Positions 32,040 to 41,299 are shown, counted from the first letter of the stretch. The stretch: DNA of 64,000 nt from Pelagivirga sediminicola (GCF_003072125.1 NZ_QCYH01000001.1:620001-684000); one strand, 5' to 3'. Notes: generated by a model from the letters alone, not told the origin. Made by a program: numbers and translations.

Positions 32040-32498
32040 TCAGTGCCGCCCGCGGCGCCCGCGCAGGCCCGCGCCAAGGCGATCGGCATAGGCCGCGCGC
32101 TCGGCCGCGGACATGCCCGCCAGCGCGTCCAGCAAGGCCGCCTCGGCCGCCTCGGCGCGGCGAGTTCCCATGTCGCGCTGGCCGCGCAGCAGGGCGCGCA
32201 CCTCGCCCGCGTCGAAGGGCTCGGCGCGCAGGGCCGCCGTCAACGCTTCGAACCGGGCGCGGCGCTGGCCATGGGCGCGGGGCGGAAGCTGCGCCTCGAT
32301 CCGGGCGCGCACATCTTCGGGCAGTGCGGCAATCAGCGGCCCGCCGCGCGCGTGATGGCCCGCCTGGTGATCCATGCCGCCCATGTGTGGCAGCCGCGTC
32401 AGCACCGCGCCCGCGATCAGCCCCGCCAGCGCGAGGTTCAGCGCAAGAGAGGCCAGGCAGATCAGGCGCCAGCGGCGGGGGAGCGTGGAAAACGGCAT
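32040..32498 (-). CDS. Periplasmic heavy-metal sensor-like protein (CpxP/Spy-type)
   Basis: A 152-residue protein with one N-terminal membrane helix (LICLASLALNLALAGLIAGAV), a short histidine-rich segment (HMGGMDHQAGHHARGG) and a helical C-terminal domain rich in Ala, Arg and Glu ending ADRLGAGLRGRRGRH. This is the architecture of periplasmic metal-sensor/Spy-like proteins. It starts 4 nt after the anti-sigma-like gene and is the last member of the sigma cluster, so it may modulate the anti-sigma factor in the periplasm. Confidence 0.65.
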   Translation of the reverse strand: MPFSTLPRRWRLICLASLALNLALAGLIAGAVLTRLPHMGGMDHQAGHHARGGPLIAALPEDVRARIEAQLPPRAHGQRRARFEALTAALRAEPFDAGEVRALLRGQRDMGTRRAEAAEAALLDALAGMSAAERAAYADRLGAGLRGRRGRH

Positions 32499-32502
32499 GG
32501 GC

Positions 32503-32904
32503 TCACTCACTGTCCAGATATTGAAAATCATAGGTCGGGGCGAGATCCGCGATCAGCACTTCGCCGCCCGCCTGCACCGCACCCGCCGCGCCATCCGGCA
32601 ACAGCCATCCCGGCCCCGCCAGCCCCAGCGTCAGCCCGGCGATCCCGGCCGCGGCCAGCCCGGCCCATGCGCCGCGCTCGCGCCAGCGCCGCGGGCGATT
32701 GCGCGCCGCATCGCGCGCAACGCGCGCCATCAACAGGTCCGATGGCGCGGGGGGCGCCGCCCGCGCGGCCGCAAGCGCGCGCATCGCCGCCGCATCGCCC
32801 GCGATACGGGTCATCAGCGCGCCGCTTGGCTCCGCCGCGCCATCGTGGCGCAGCGCGCGCAACGCGCGGGCCACTGCATCATCTTCGGGGCGCATGTCAC
32901 TCAT
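32503..32904 (-). CDS. Putative membrane anti-sigma factor
   Basis: A 133-residue protein with a cytoplasmic Ala/Arg-rich part, one membrane helix (WAGLAAAGIAGLTLGLAGPG) and a short periplasmic tail ending LAPTYDFQYLDSE. Its ATG overlaps the stop of the ECF sigma gene by 8 nt. Position, size and topology fit an anti-sigma factor, although no zinc (ZAS) motif is visible. Similar small proteins next to roseobacter ECF factors are often called dihydroorotate dehydrogenase by mistake. Confidence 0.6.
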   Translation of the reverse strand: MSDMRPEDDAVARALRALRHDGAAEPSGALMTRIAGDAAAMRALAAARAAPPAPSDLLMARVARDAARNRPRRWRERGAWAGLAAAGIAGLTLGLAGPGWLLPDGAAGAVQAGGEVLIADLAPTYDFQYLDSE

Positions 32905-33463
32905 ATCCCAATGCCTCCTTGCGATCCGCCAGCGCGCGGGCCAATCCGGCGCGCCCGCGTGCGGTCAGGCTTTCGACCGCGTCCACGCTGATCCCCATCA
33001 TGGCGGCGATATCGGGGTTCGGCAGTTCCTCGATATGGCGCAGGATCACCGCCAGCCGCTGACGTTCGGGCAACTCCAGCAGCGCGGCCTCCAGCGCGCC
33101 CTGCCGCTGCCCCTCTTGCATCCGCTCATGGGCGCTGGGGCGCGCATCCACCGGCTCGGCGGCGGCATCGAGCGGCGCCAGCCGCGCCCGGCGGCGCAGC
33201 CGGTCGGTGCACAGGTTTGCCGCCACGCGGTAGAGCCATGTCGAGGCGCGCGCGCGCCCGGGCTGCCACTCGGGCGCGATGCGCCACAGGCGCAGCATTG
33301 CATCCTGCGCGACATCCTCGGCCTCGGCCGCATCGCCCAGCATGCGCAGCGCCAGCGACAGAACACGCGGCGCGTGCCGCTGCGCAAGGGGCGCCGCGGC
33401 GGACAGATCGCCGCCCGCATAGGCGGCGATCAGCGCGTCGTCGGTCTGGGTCGATCCATCCAT
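32897..33463 (-). CDS. ECF-type RNA polymerase sigma factor
   Basis: A 188-residue sigma-70 family protein: region 2 with EAEDVAQDAMLRLWRIAPEW for -10 recognition and region 4 with LPERQRLAVILRHIEELPNP and AAMMGISVDAVESL, a helix-turn-helix for the -35 element. No region 1 or 3, hence ECF. The start is the ATG at 33463 (MDGSTQTDD); a longer frame adds seven residues. With the anti-sigma-like and sensor genes downstream it forms a compact signalling operon. Confidence 0.9.
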   Translation of the reverse strand: MDGSTQTDDALIAAYAGGDLSAAAPLAQRHAPRVLSLALRMLGDAAEAEDVAQDAMLRLWRIAPEWQPGRARASTWLYRVAANLCTDRLRRRARLAPLDAAAEPVDARPSAHERMQEGQRQGALEAALLELPERQRLAVILRHIEELPNPDIAAMMGISVDAVESLTARGRAGLARALADRKEALGYE

Positions 33464-33529
33464 CAGGCCGCTCCGCCGGGCCATGCCGGGCGCAACTCGA
33501 TCCGCCGCGCCCGGCTGCCTTCAATCGCT

Positions 33530-34009
33530 TCAGTCCTTCTTGGCGTCCTTGCCACGCTTGCCATCCTTGCCGCGCTTGCCGGAATGACGATCTTCCATCG
33601 CCTTGGCAAGCTCTTCGGCCGACAGGATGCCGTCGCCGTCCGCATCATACCGCTCGAACATCTTGTCGATGCGCTTGGCCTTGGGCGCGGGCATCTCATC
33701 GGCTGTCAGCTTGCCATCGCCATTGGTGTCCATCTTCTCAAAGCGGGCGGCGGCACGCTCGGCGGCGCGGGCACGCGCGGCCTCCTGCATCTCCTCCAGC
33801 GAAATCGCGCCGTCGCCATCGGTGTCGATCTGCTTGAAATGCGCCTCATGCGCACCCTCGGCCTCGGCGCGGGTGATCTGGCCGTCGCCGTCCAGATCCA
33901 TGCGCATCATGTGGCCGCCCTTGCCGCTCATATGCTGCGCGTGAAGCGCGGGCGCGGCGGCGGTGATTGCGAAAGCGGCGACAAGGGCGATCCTGGTGTA
34001 AGAAGTCAT
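33530..34009 (-). CDS. Secreted EF-hand calcium-binding protein
   Basis: A 159-residue protein with a signal peptide (IALVAAFAITAAAPALHAQ) and four canonical EF-hand loops: DLDGDGQITRAE, DTDGDGAISLEE, DTNGDGKLTADE and DADGDGILSAEE. The C-terminus is a Lys/Arg/Gly-rich tail with a KRGKD repeat. AGGA precedes the ATG at 34009. It lies upstream of the sigma gene with a 66-nt gap and might be part of the same regulon; periplasmic calcium buffering or signalling is plausible but unproven. Confidence 0.85.
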   Translation of the reverse strand: MTSYTRIALVAAFAITAAAPALHAQHMSGKGGHMMRMDLDGDGQITRAEAEGAHEAHFKQIDTDGDGAISLEEMQEAARARAAERAAARFEKMDTNGDGKLTADEMPAPKAKRIDKMFERYDADGDGILSAEELAKAMEDRHSGKRGKDGKRGKDAKKD

Positions 34010-34164
34010 GATGTATCCTGTTTCTTGCTCATGTTTACGGTGTGACATGGGTGATACGCGGCAGCGCGCGCGCTCCGTCGCGCAAAAGCGGATTTATTTT
34101 TTCTGCCCTCGCCCGGCCCTGCCCGCGCTGGACAATGGCGCGCCCGCGCGGCACATCCTTGGCG

Positions 34165-35313
34165 ATGAACCTTGATGCCCGATATCCCTCGGTGGCGGAC
34201 CTGAAAGAGCGCGCGCGCCGCCGCCTGCCGCGTTTCGTCTGGGAATATCTGGACAGCGGCACCGGGGCCGAGCGCGCACGCCTCGCCGGTCCCGCCGCGC
34301 TGCAAGGCATCACCCTGATGCCCTCGATCCTGCACGGCGAGTTCGCCCCGGATCTGAGCTGCACTCTGCTGGGCCGGACGCTGCCCATGCCGGTCGGCAT
34401 CGGGCCTGTCGGCATGTCCGGCCTCGTCTGGCCGGATGCCGAGCGTCATCTGGCCCGCGCCGCCGCCGCCGAGGGGCTGCCCTATACCCTGTCCACCGTC
34501 GCCGCCCAGACGCCCGAAGAGATCGGGCCGCTGGCGGGCAACCATGCATGGTTCCAGATGTATCCGCCGCGCGACGAGGCGATCCGCCTTGACATGCTGG
34601 CTCGCGCCCGCGCCGCCGGATTCAGCGTGCTGGTGCTGACCGCCGACGTGCCCGTCGCCTCGCGCCGCGAACGGCTGGCGCGGTCCGGCCTGACGCAGCC
34701 GCCGCGCCTGACGCCGCGGCTGATGGCGCAGGTGGCGATCAGGCCCGCCTGGGCGCTGGGGATGGCGCGGATGGGCCTGCCGCGGATGCGGCTGATCGAC
34801 AGCTATGCCGGGGACACGTCCGGCCTGCCCTCGACGGCGCATGCGGGCTATCTGCTGCGCACCTCGCCGGACCGGGACTACCTGCGCTGGCTGCGCGATC
34901 ACTGGGACGGCCCGCTGGTGGTCAAGGGCGTGCTGAACCCCGATGATGCGAAGATGCTGCAGGCCGAGGGCGTCGATGCGCTCTGGGTGTCGAACCATGG
35001 CGGGCGCCAGTTTGACGCGGCCCCGGCCAGCATCCGCCAGCTGCCGCAGGTCAGGGCGGCAACGGACCTGCCGCTGATCTTCGATGGCGGCGTGACCGGC
35101 GGGCTGGACGTGCTGCGCGCCATCGCGCTTGGCGCGGATTTCGTGATGATGGCGCGGCCTTGGCATTATGCGCTGGCCGCGCTCGGCGCCGGGGGCCCTG
35201 CGCATCTGGCGCATATCCTGCGCGCCGACATGATCGCCAACATGGGACAGCTGGGCGCGCGCCGCCTGAGCGATCTTCCCTCGCGCCCGCATGGCGCGGC
35301 CCCTACCGGGTAG
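34165..35313 (+). CDS. lldD: FMN-dependent alpha-hydroxy acid dehydrogenase (L-lactate dehydrogenase-like)
   Basis: A 382-residue TIM-barrel flavoprotein of the LldD/glycolate oxidase family that oxidises L-2-hydroxyacids to 2-oxoacids. The substrate-binding tyrosine region QMYPPRD, TADVPVASRRERL, the lysine in PLVVKGVL, the catalytic histidine and arginine in SNHGGRQFD, and the FMN phosphate site IFDGGVTGGLDVLRAIALGA are all present. The ATG at 34165 gives MNLDARYPSVADLK, the usual family N-terminus. It is divergent from the EF-hand gene. L-lactate is the most likely substrate, but mandelate or glycolate cannot be excluded. Confidence 0.85.
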   Translation: MNLDARYPSVADLKERARRRLPRFVWEYLDSGTGAERARLAGPAALQGITLMPSILHGEFAPDLSCTLLGRTLPMPVGIGPVGMSGLVWPDAERHLARAAAAEGLPYTLSTVAAQTPEEIGPLAGNHAWFQMYPPRDEAIRLDMLARARAAGFSVLVLTADVPVASRRERLARSGLTQPPRLTPRLMAQVAIRPAWALGMARMGLPRMRLIDSYAGDTSGLPSTAHAGYLLRTSPDRDYLRWLRDHWDGPLVVKGVLNPDDAKMLQAEGVDALWVSNHGGRQFDAAPASIRQLPQVRAATDLPLIFDGGVTGGLDVLRAIALGADFVMMARPWHYALAALGAGGPAHLAHILRADMIANMGQLGARRLSDLPSRPHGAAPTG

Positions 35314-35488
35314 GAAATGTCGCAAAGGGGTGGGTTTGGCGGCGTATTCGTTGCGTAAGCGCGCCGCGAATCTTACAAAGTCCCCAGACAGGTTGCGCTG
35401 CACCGCGGCAATCCGCACTCTCGCGCGGCACGAAACGACACCAAGCAAGGCAAGGCAGCTTGCCACGGATCAACAGGGACACAGCGCC

Positions 35489-38400
35489 ATGACCGAATTC
35501 AAGAAGATCCTGATCGCCAACCGCGGCGAGATCGCCATCCGCATCATGCGCGCCGCCAACGAAATGGGCAAGAAAACCGTCGCCGTCTTTGCCGAAGAGG
35601 ACAAGCTGGGCCTGCACCGCTTCAAGGCCGATGAGGCGTATCGCATCGGCGAGGGGCTGGGCCCCGTAGCGGCTTACCTGAGCATTGACGAGATCATCCG
35701 CGTCGCGCGCGAATCGGGCGCCGACGCGATCCACCCCGGCTATGGCCTGCTGTCGGAGAATCCCGATTTCGTCGATGCCTGCGCCGCGAACAACATCACC
35801 TTCATCGGCCCGCAGGCAAAAACCATGCGCGAGCTGGGCGACAAGGCCAGCGCGCGCCGCGTCGCCATCGAGGCGGGCGTTCCCGTCATCCCCGCGACCG
35901 AGGTGCTGGGCACCGACATGGACAAGATCCGCGCCGAGGCCGAGGCGATCGGCTATCCCCTGATGCTCAAGGCGTCCTGGGGCGGCGGCGGGCGCGGGAT
36001 GCGCCCCATCAACAAGCCCGAAGAGCTGGAGGAAAAGGTGCTGGAGGGCCGCCGCGAGGCGCAGGCGGCCTTCGGCAGTGGCGAGGGGTATCTGGAAAAG
36101 ATGATCCTGCGCGCCCGGCACGTCGAGGTGCAGATCCTCGGCGACAAGCATGGCAACATGTATCACCTCTACGAGCGCGATTGCAGCGTCCAGCGCCGTA
36201 ACCAGAAGGTCGTCGAACGCGCTCCGGCCCCCTACCTGACCGAGGAGCAGCGCGCCGAGGTGTGCGAGCTGGGCTACAAGATCTGCAAGCACGTCAATTA
36301 CGAATGCGCCGGCACGGTCGAGTTCCTGATGGACATGGACACGCAGAAATTCCACTTCATCGAGGTGAACCCCCGGGTGCAGGTCGAACATACCGTGACC
36401 GAGGAAGTCACCGGCATCGACATCGTGCAGGCGCAGATCAAGATCGCCGAGGGCAAGACGCTGGCCGAGGCGACGCGCAAGGCGTCGCAGGACGAGATCC
36501 AGCTGCACGGCCACGCGCTCCAGACCCGGATCACGACAGAGGATCCGCAGAACAACTTCATCCCCGATTACGGCCGCATCACCGCGTTCCGCGAGGCCAC
36601 CGGCATGGGCATCCGCCTTGACGGCGGCACCGCCTATTCGGGCGGCGTCATCACGCGGTTCTATGACAGCCTGCTGGTCAAGGTGACGGCACACGCGCAG
36701 ACGCCCGAAGCCGCCATCGCCCGCATGGACCGCGCCCTGCGAGAGTTCCGCATCCGCGGCGTTTCCACCAATATCGCCTTCGTCGAGAACCTGCTGAAGC
36801 ACCCCACGTTTCTGAACAACAAATACACCACCAAGTTCATCGACGAGACGCCCGAGCTCTTCACCTTCCGCAGCCGACGCGACCGCGGGACCAAGGTGCT
36901 GACCTATATCGCGGACATCACCGTGAACGGGCATCCCGAGGTCAAGGACCGCCCGCTGCCGCGCGCGGATCTCAAGGATCCCCGCCCGCCCAAACCCCGG
37001 CGCGAGGCGCAGATGGGCACCCGCAACCTGCTGGAGCAAAAGGGTCCCGAGGCCGTCGCCGACTGGATGAAAAAGCAAAAGCGGCTGCTGATCACCGACA
37101 CCACCATGCGCGACGGGCACCAGTCCCTTCTGGCCACGCGCATGCGCAGCCGCGACATGATACGCGTCGCGCCCGCCTATGCCGCGCATCTGCCACAGCT
37201 TTTCAGCGTCGAATGCTGGGGCGGCGCGACCTTCGATGTCGCCTACCGCTTCTTGCAGGAATGTCCGTGGCAGCGCCTGCGCGATCTGCGCAGCCATATG
37301 CCGAACGTGATGACGCAGATGCTGCTGCGCGCCTCGAACGGGGTGGGCTATACCAACTATCCCGACAACGTGGTGCAGGAATTCGTGCGCCAGGCCGCCA
37401 AGACCGGCGTTGATGTCTTCCGCGTGTTCGATTCGCTCAACTGGGTTGAGAACATGCGCGTCGCCATGGATGCGGTCGTCGAGGCGAACAAGGTCTGCGA
37501 AGGCTCGATCTGCTACACCGGGGACATCCTGAACCCCGACCGCGCCAAGTATGACCTGAAATATTATGTCGGCATGGCCCGCGATCTGGAGGCCGCAGGC
37601 GCGCATGTGCTGGGCCTCAAGGACATGGCCGGGCTGCTGAAACCCGCCGCCGCCCGCGTCCTGATCCGCGCGCTGAAGGAAGAGGTCGGCCTGCCCATCC
37701 ACTTCCACACCCATGACACCGCCGGCATCGCCTGCGCCACCATCCTTGCCGCCGCCGATGCAGGCGTCGACGCCGTCGATTGCGCGATGGACGCGCTGTC
37801 GGGCAACACCTCGCAGGCGACGCTCGGCTCGGTCGTCGAGGCGCTGGCGCATACGGACCGCGACACCGGCATCGACATCGGCGCCGTGCGCGAGATCTCG
37901 GACTACTGGGATGCGGTGCGCGCGCATTATGCCGCGTTCGAATCGTCGATGCAGGCCCCCTCCTCGGAGGTTTATCTGCACGAGATGCCGGGCGGGCAGT
38001 TCACCAACCTCAAGGCGCAGGCGCGTTCGATGGGGCTGGAGGATCGCTGGCCGGAGGTGGCGCAGACCTATGCCGACGTGAACCAGATGTTCGGCGATAT
38101 CGTCAAGGTCACGCCGTCCTCCAAGGTGGTGGGCGACATGGCGCTGATGATGGTCAGCCAGGGCCTCAGCCGCGCCGAGGTCGAGGACCCGGACCGCGAC
38201 ATCTCCTTCCCCGATTCGGTGATCGATATGCTGCGCGGCAACCTCGGCCAGCCGCCGGGCGGTTTTCCTGCGAAGCTGGTGAAAAAGGCGCTGAAGGGCG
38301 AGGCGCCGATCACCGACCGGCCGGGCGCGCATCTGGCCCCGGTCGATCTGGAGGCCACGCGCGCCGAACTGGTGGCGCTGATGGAGGGCAAACCCGTCGA

Positions 38401-38929
38401 TGACGAGGATCTGAACGGGTATCTGATGTATCCCAAGGTCTTTCTGGACTACATGGGCCGCCATCGAATCTATGGCCCGGTCCGGGTGTTGCCGACACGC
38501 ACGTTCTTCTACGGGATGGAGCCGCGCGAAGAGATCACCGCCGAAATCGACCCCGGCAAGACGCTGGAGATCCGCCTGCAGGCCGTGGGCGAGACCGGCG
38601 ACGACGGGCAGGTGCGCGTCTTTTTCGAGCTGAACGGCCAGCCCCGCGTGATCCGCGTGCCCAACCGCGCCGTCACCGCCGCGACGGCGGCCCGCCCCAA
38701 GGCCGAGCCGGGCAATCCGTGCCATATCGGCGCGCCGATGCCCGGCGTCGTGGCCAGCGTGGCCGTCAGCGTCGGGACCGAGGTGAAAGCCAACGATCTG
38801 CTGATGACCGTCGAGGCGATGAAGATGGAAACCGGGCTGTATGCCGAGCGCGACACGGTGGTCAAAGCCGTGCACGTCGTCCCCGGCGGCCAGATCGACG
38901 CAAAGGATCTGCTGATCGAATTGGAGTAG
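35489..38929 (+). CDS. pyc: Pyruvate carboxylase
   Basis: Makes oxaloacetate from pyruvate, bicarbonate and ATP. The 1146-residue polypeptide has, in order, biotin carboxylase (KKILIANRGEIAIRIMRAAN; ATP loop GGGGRGMR), a carboxyltransferase TIM barrel (TTMRDGHQSLLATRMRSRDM; FSVECWGGATFDVAYRF), the PC tetramerisation domain, and a biotinyl domain with EAMKMET, the biotin lysine at about residue 1112. The start is the ATG at 35489 (MTEFKKILIANRG) with AGGGA upstream; the open frame 5' of it is non-coding. The gene is monocistronic, preceded by a 175-nt spacer and followed by tRNA-Gly. Confidence 0.97.
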   Translation: MTEFKKILIANRGEIAIRIMRAANEMGKKTVAVFAEEDKLGLHRFKADEAYRIGEGLGPVAAYLSIDEIIRVARESGADAIHPGYGLLSENPDFVDACAANNITFIGPQAKTMRELGDKASARRVAIEAGVPVIPATEVLGTDMDKIRAEAEAIGYPLMLKASWGGGGRGMRPINKPEELEEKVLEGRREAQAAFGSGEGYLEKMILRARHVEVQILGDKHGNMYHLYERDCSVQRRNQKVVERAPAPYLTEEQRAEVCELGYKICKHVNYECAGTVEFLMDMDTQKFHFIEVNPRVQVEHTVTEEVTGIDIVQAQIKIAEGKTLAEATRKASQDEIQLHGHALQTRITTEDPQNNFIPDYGRITAFREATGMGIRLDGGTAYSGGVITRFYDSLLVKVTAHAQTPEAAIARMDRALREFRIRGVSTNIAFVENLLKHPTFLNNKYTTKFIDETPELFTFRSRRDRGTKVLTYIADITVNGHPEVKDRPLPRADLKDPRPPKPRREAQMGTRNLLEQKGPEAVADWMKKQKRLLITDTTMRDGHQSLLATRMRSRDMIRVAPAYAAHLPQLFSVECWGGATFDVAYRFLQECPWQRLRDLRSHMPNVMTQMLLRASNGVGYTNYPDNVVQEFVRQAAKTGVDVFRVFDSLNWVENMRVAMDAVVEANKVCEGSICYTGDILNPDRAKYDLKYYVGMARDLEAAGAHVLGLKDMAGLLKPAAARVLIRALKEEVGLPIHFHTHDTAGIACATILAAADAGVDAVDCAMDALSGNTSQATLGSVVEALAHTDRDTGIDIGAVREISDYWDAVRAHYAAFESSMQAPSSEVYLHEMPGGQFTNLKAQARSMGLEDRWPEVAQTYADVNQMFGDIVKVTPSSKVVGDMALMMVSQGLSRAEVEDPDRDISFPDSVIDMLRGNLGQPPGGFPAKLVKKALKGEAPITDRPGAHLAPVDLEATRAELVALMEGKPVDDEDLNGYLMYPKVFLDYMGRHRIYGPVRVLPTRTFFYGMEPREEITAEIDPGKTLEIRLQAVGETGDDGQVRVFFELNGQPRVIRVPNRAVTAATAARPKAEPGNPCHIGAPMPGVVASVAVSVGTEVKANDLLMTVEAMKMETGLYAERDTVVKAVHVVPGGQIDAKDLLIELE

Positions 38930-39089
38930 GCCCGGTGCGCGGCGGCGCCTGCCTTGGCCGGCTATTTCGGGAAAGATGAAAGAGCGCGCGCCGGACCCCA
39001 CCGGCGCCGCTAGCTGCGCAGTTTCCGCGCGGCAAGGCACACGGTTTCTGCAAAGGCGCATCTTTTTCATCATTTGGGGAAATTTGCCC

Positions 39090-39118
39090 TTGCAGCCCCG
39101 GTGCGGAATTTGTACATC
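39090..39118 (+). promoter_or_regulatory. Predicted promoter of tRNA-Gly
   Basis: TTGCAG, 17 nt, TACATC, ending 13 nt before the mature tRNA. Spacing is ideal; the -10 match is moderate. Confidence 0.4.
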
Positions 39119-39131
39119 CGCCTCAATCGGT

Positions 39132-39206
39132 GCGGGCGTAGCTCAGGGGTAGAGCATAACCTTGCCAAGGTTAGGGTCGGGCGTTCGAATCGCCTCGCCC
39201 GCTCCA
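39132..39206 (+). tRNA. tRNA-Gly (GCC)
   Basis: A 75-nt cloverleaf with encoded CCA. Acceptor arms GCGGGCG/CGCCCGC pair fully, the D arm is GCTC/GAGC, anticodon stem TAACC/GGTTA holds loop TTGCCAA (anticodon GCC), and the T arm pairs GGGCG with CGCCT-type sequence around TTCGAAT. Confidence 0.95.
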
Positions 39207-39209
39207 ATT

Positions 39210-39230
39210 GAAGCAAGGCTGACTTGCTTC
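39210..39230 (+). terminator. Stem-loop directly after tRNA-Gly
   Basis: GAAGCAAG and CTTGCTTC form a perfect 8-bp stem with a 5-base loop, starting 4 nt after the CCA end. No T-run follows, so it may serve 3' processing, with the stronger terminator behind it stopping transcription. Confidence 0.45.
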
Positions 39231-39257
39231 GGACCGCCACCCACGGTTCTGATAGAC

Positions 39258-39286
39258 AAGGCCGCCTTCGGGCGGCCTTTCTGCTT
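39258..39286 (+). terminator. Intrinsic terminator of tRNA-Gly
   Basis: AAGGCCGCC and GGCGGCCTT form a 9-bp stem with a TTCG tetraloop, followed by a T-rich stretch (TTTCTGCTTTT). It separates the tRNA from the restriction-modification genes. Confidence 0.85.
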
Positions 39287-39380
39287 TTCGGGGCCGCGCG
39301 GCAAACGCCGGGGCGGGTTGCCCAATGCACTTTGCCTTGATAGAACGAAATGAGAACGGGGCGAACCTGGCGCGCGCGCC

Positions 39381-39410
39381 TTGATCTTGCCCCGCGGACT
39401 GGGTTCTATA
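39381..39410 (+). promoter_or_regulatory. Possible promoter of the restriction-modification pair
   Basis: TTGATC, 17-18 nt, then TTCTAT/TCTATA, ending 20 nt before the methyltransferase start. AAGGGG is available as ribosome site. Weak -10, so tentative. Confidence 0.35.
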
Positions 39411-39430
39411 GGGAAAAAGGGGCGCGCCAG

Positions 39431-40390
39431 ATGCTGACATCCGTAGAATTATGCGCCGGTGCCGGCGGTCAGGCACTGGGCCTTGAGGCTGCGGGATTCG
39501 CGCATACCGCCCTTGTGGAAATCGACAAGCATTGCTGCGCCACGTTGCGCCATAATCGCCCCGGCTGGAACGTGCTGGAGGAGGACATGCGCCTGTTCAA
39601 GGAGCGCGCAGGCGATTATCGCGGCATCGACCTTCTGGCCGGCGGGCTGCCCTGCCCGCCCTTTTCAGTCGCGGGCAAGCAACTGGGCGAGCGCGACGAG
39701 CGCAATCTTTTCAACGACGCGCTCGATATCGTCGACGCGGCGCGCCCGCGCGCGGTGATGATCGAGAATGTGCGCGGCTTTCTCGATGCCGTCTTTCACG
39801 ACTACCGCGAGAAGCTGAAGACCCAGCTGGCCCGGCTGGGCTATGAGACAGACTGGCGCCTGCTGAACGCCTCCGATTTCGGCGTGCCGCAGCTGCGCCC
39901 CCGCGTGGTGATCGTGGCGGTGGAAAAGGCGCGCGCCGATCTTTTCGGCTGGCCCGAGCCGAACCCGCACAATCCGCCCACCGTGGGCGAGACGCTGCGC
40001 GACCTGATGGGCGCGAATGGCTGGCGCGGCGCCGATGACTGGGCCGCCAGGGCGGACGAGATCGCGCCGACCATCGTCGGCGGCTCGAAAAAGCATGGCG
40101 GGCCGGATCTGGGCCCAACGCGCGCGCGCGCCGCCTGGGCCACGCTGGGCGTCGAGGGGCGCACCATCGCGCCAGAGGCGCCTTTGCCCGGCCATAACGG
40201 CATGCCGCGCCTGACCGTGCCCATGGTCGCGCGCATCCAGGGGTTCCCCGATGACTGGCACTTCACCGGGGCCAAGACCAACGCCTATCGCCAGGTCGGC
40301 AATGCCTTCCCCCCGCCCGTCGCGCAGGCCGTATCGGCGCAGATATCCGCCGCGCTGCGCAAGCGGATGCTGCACGCCGTCGCCGGTTAG
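39431..40390 (+). CDS. DNA (cytosine-5) methyltransferase of a NaeI-type R-M system
   Basis: A 319-residue C5-cytosine methyltransferase that protects host DNA from the adjacent endonuclease. Motif I AGAGGQALGLE, motif IV GGLPCPPFSV with catalytic Cys75, motif VI IENV (112-114), motif VIII QLRPR (154-158) and motif X QVGNAFPPPVAQA are in canonical order, with the short target-recognition domain between VIII and X. The start is the ATG at 39431 with AAGGGG upstream. The restriction gene begins 9 nt after its stop. From the partner, the expected target is GCCGGC. Confidence 0.92.
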   Translation: MLTSVELCAGAGGQALGLEAAGFAHTALVEIDKHCCATLRHNRPGWNVLEEDMRLFKERAGDYRGIDLLAGGLPCPPFSVAGKQLGERDERNLFNDALDIVDAARPRAVMIENVRGFLDAVFHDYREKLKTQLARLGYETDWRLLNASDFGVPQLRPRVVIVAVEKARADLFGWPEPNPHNPPTVGETLRDLMGANGWRGADDWAARADEIAPTIVGGSKKHGGPDLGPTRARAAWATLGVEGRTIAPEAPLPGHNGMPRLTVPMVARIQGFPDDWHFTGAKTNAYRQVGNAFPPPVAQAVSAQISAALRKRMLHAVAG

Positions 40391-40399
40391 CGCCCGCGC

Positions 40400-41299
40400 A
40401 TGAAGCGCACCCTGCCCGATAGCCGCATCGCGCCGGGCCATCCCGATCACGCCCTGCTGAGCGCGATTGCCGCCGATATCACCGCGCGGGCGGGCGGCGC
40501 CGATACGCTGGCCGCCGCGATCGGCGCCATGCTGCGCGGCTGTGTCGATGATGTTCTGATGACCGCCAAGACCGGGCGGCGCAGCTATGACGAGCTTGAA
40601 AAGACCGAAAAGACCTATATCGGCACCCGCGTCGAGATCGAGCTGCGCGCGCTTCTGGGGCTGCCGAAGGGGCGGCTCGATACCGTGATCCTCGGCCATG
40701 ACGTTGATATCAAGCACACGATGGGCGGCAACTGGATGATCCCGACCGAGGCGGTCGGGCATCCTTGCATCCTTGTCGCCGCGGACGAGGCGCGCGCGGT
40801 CTGCCATCTGGGGCTGATCGTGGCGCGCGCCGAATACCTGACCGAGGGGCAAAACAAGGATGCCAAGCGCAACATTTCCGCCGCAGGCTTTGCCGATATC
40901 CTGTGGCTGCTGGCGCAGGAGCCATATGCGCGCAATTTCTGGCGCACGGTGCCTGCGGACGCCGTGGCGCGCATCTTCGGGGCGGGGTCGGGCAACGCGC
41001 GCATGGCCGCGCTCTTCCGCGAGGTGCAGGGCCGCCCGATCGGGCGCGACGTGGTCGAGGCGGTGGCGCAGCAGCGCGATTTCATGCGCCGCATCCGCGC
41101 CGATAACGGGCGCGGCACCCGCGATCATCTGGCGCGCGAGGGGATCCTGCTGCTGTCGGGCCAGTATGACGCGGCCCTGATCGCCGCACTGGGGCTGCGG
41201 GCCTGCACCGCGGCCGAGTTCATTTCCCACCGCCCCCGATCCGAGGCGCAGGCCGGGTTGGCCGCGCGGCACGGGATCGCACCAGGCGGCGCAAACTGA
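40400..41299 (+). CDS. NaeI-like type II restriction endonuclease
   Basis: A 299-residue protein with the NaeI family pattern: [20 protein letters not shown], then D94-x8-D103-x-K105 in [12 protein letters not shown], spaced exactly like the catalytic Asp86/Asp95/Lys97 of NaeI, and [20 protein letters not shown] further on. NaeI is a type IIE enzyme that needs two GCCGGC sites; its C-terminal domain is CAP-like. The cleavage specificity here is inferred. The gene follows the methyltransferase closely, so the pair forms one transcript. It ends 68 nt before hisB. Confidence 0.88.
   Translation: MKRTLPDSRIAPGHPDHALLSAIAADITARAGGADTLAAAIGAMLRGCVDDVLMTAKTGRRSYDELEKTEKTYIGTRVEIELRALLGLPKGRLDTVILGHDVDIKHTMGGNWMIPTEAVGHPCILVAADEARAVCHLGLIVARAEYLTEGQNKDAKRNISAAGFADILWLLAQEPYARNFWRTVPADAVARIFGAGSGNARMAALFREVQGRPIGRDVVEAVAQQRDFMRRIRADNGRGTRDHLAREGILLLSGQYDAALIAALGLRACTAAEFISHRPRSEAQAGLAARHGIAPGGAN

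Noticed and set aside
35303..39073. A 1256-codon open frame antisense to pyruvate carboxylase
   Set aside because: It mirrors the GC-rich codon pattern of the sense gene; the product is His/Arg/Asp-rich low complexity with no domain. The same applies to other long antisense frames in the window.
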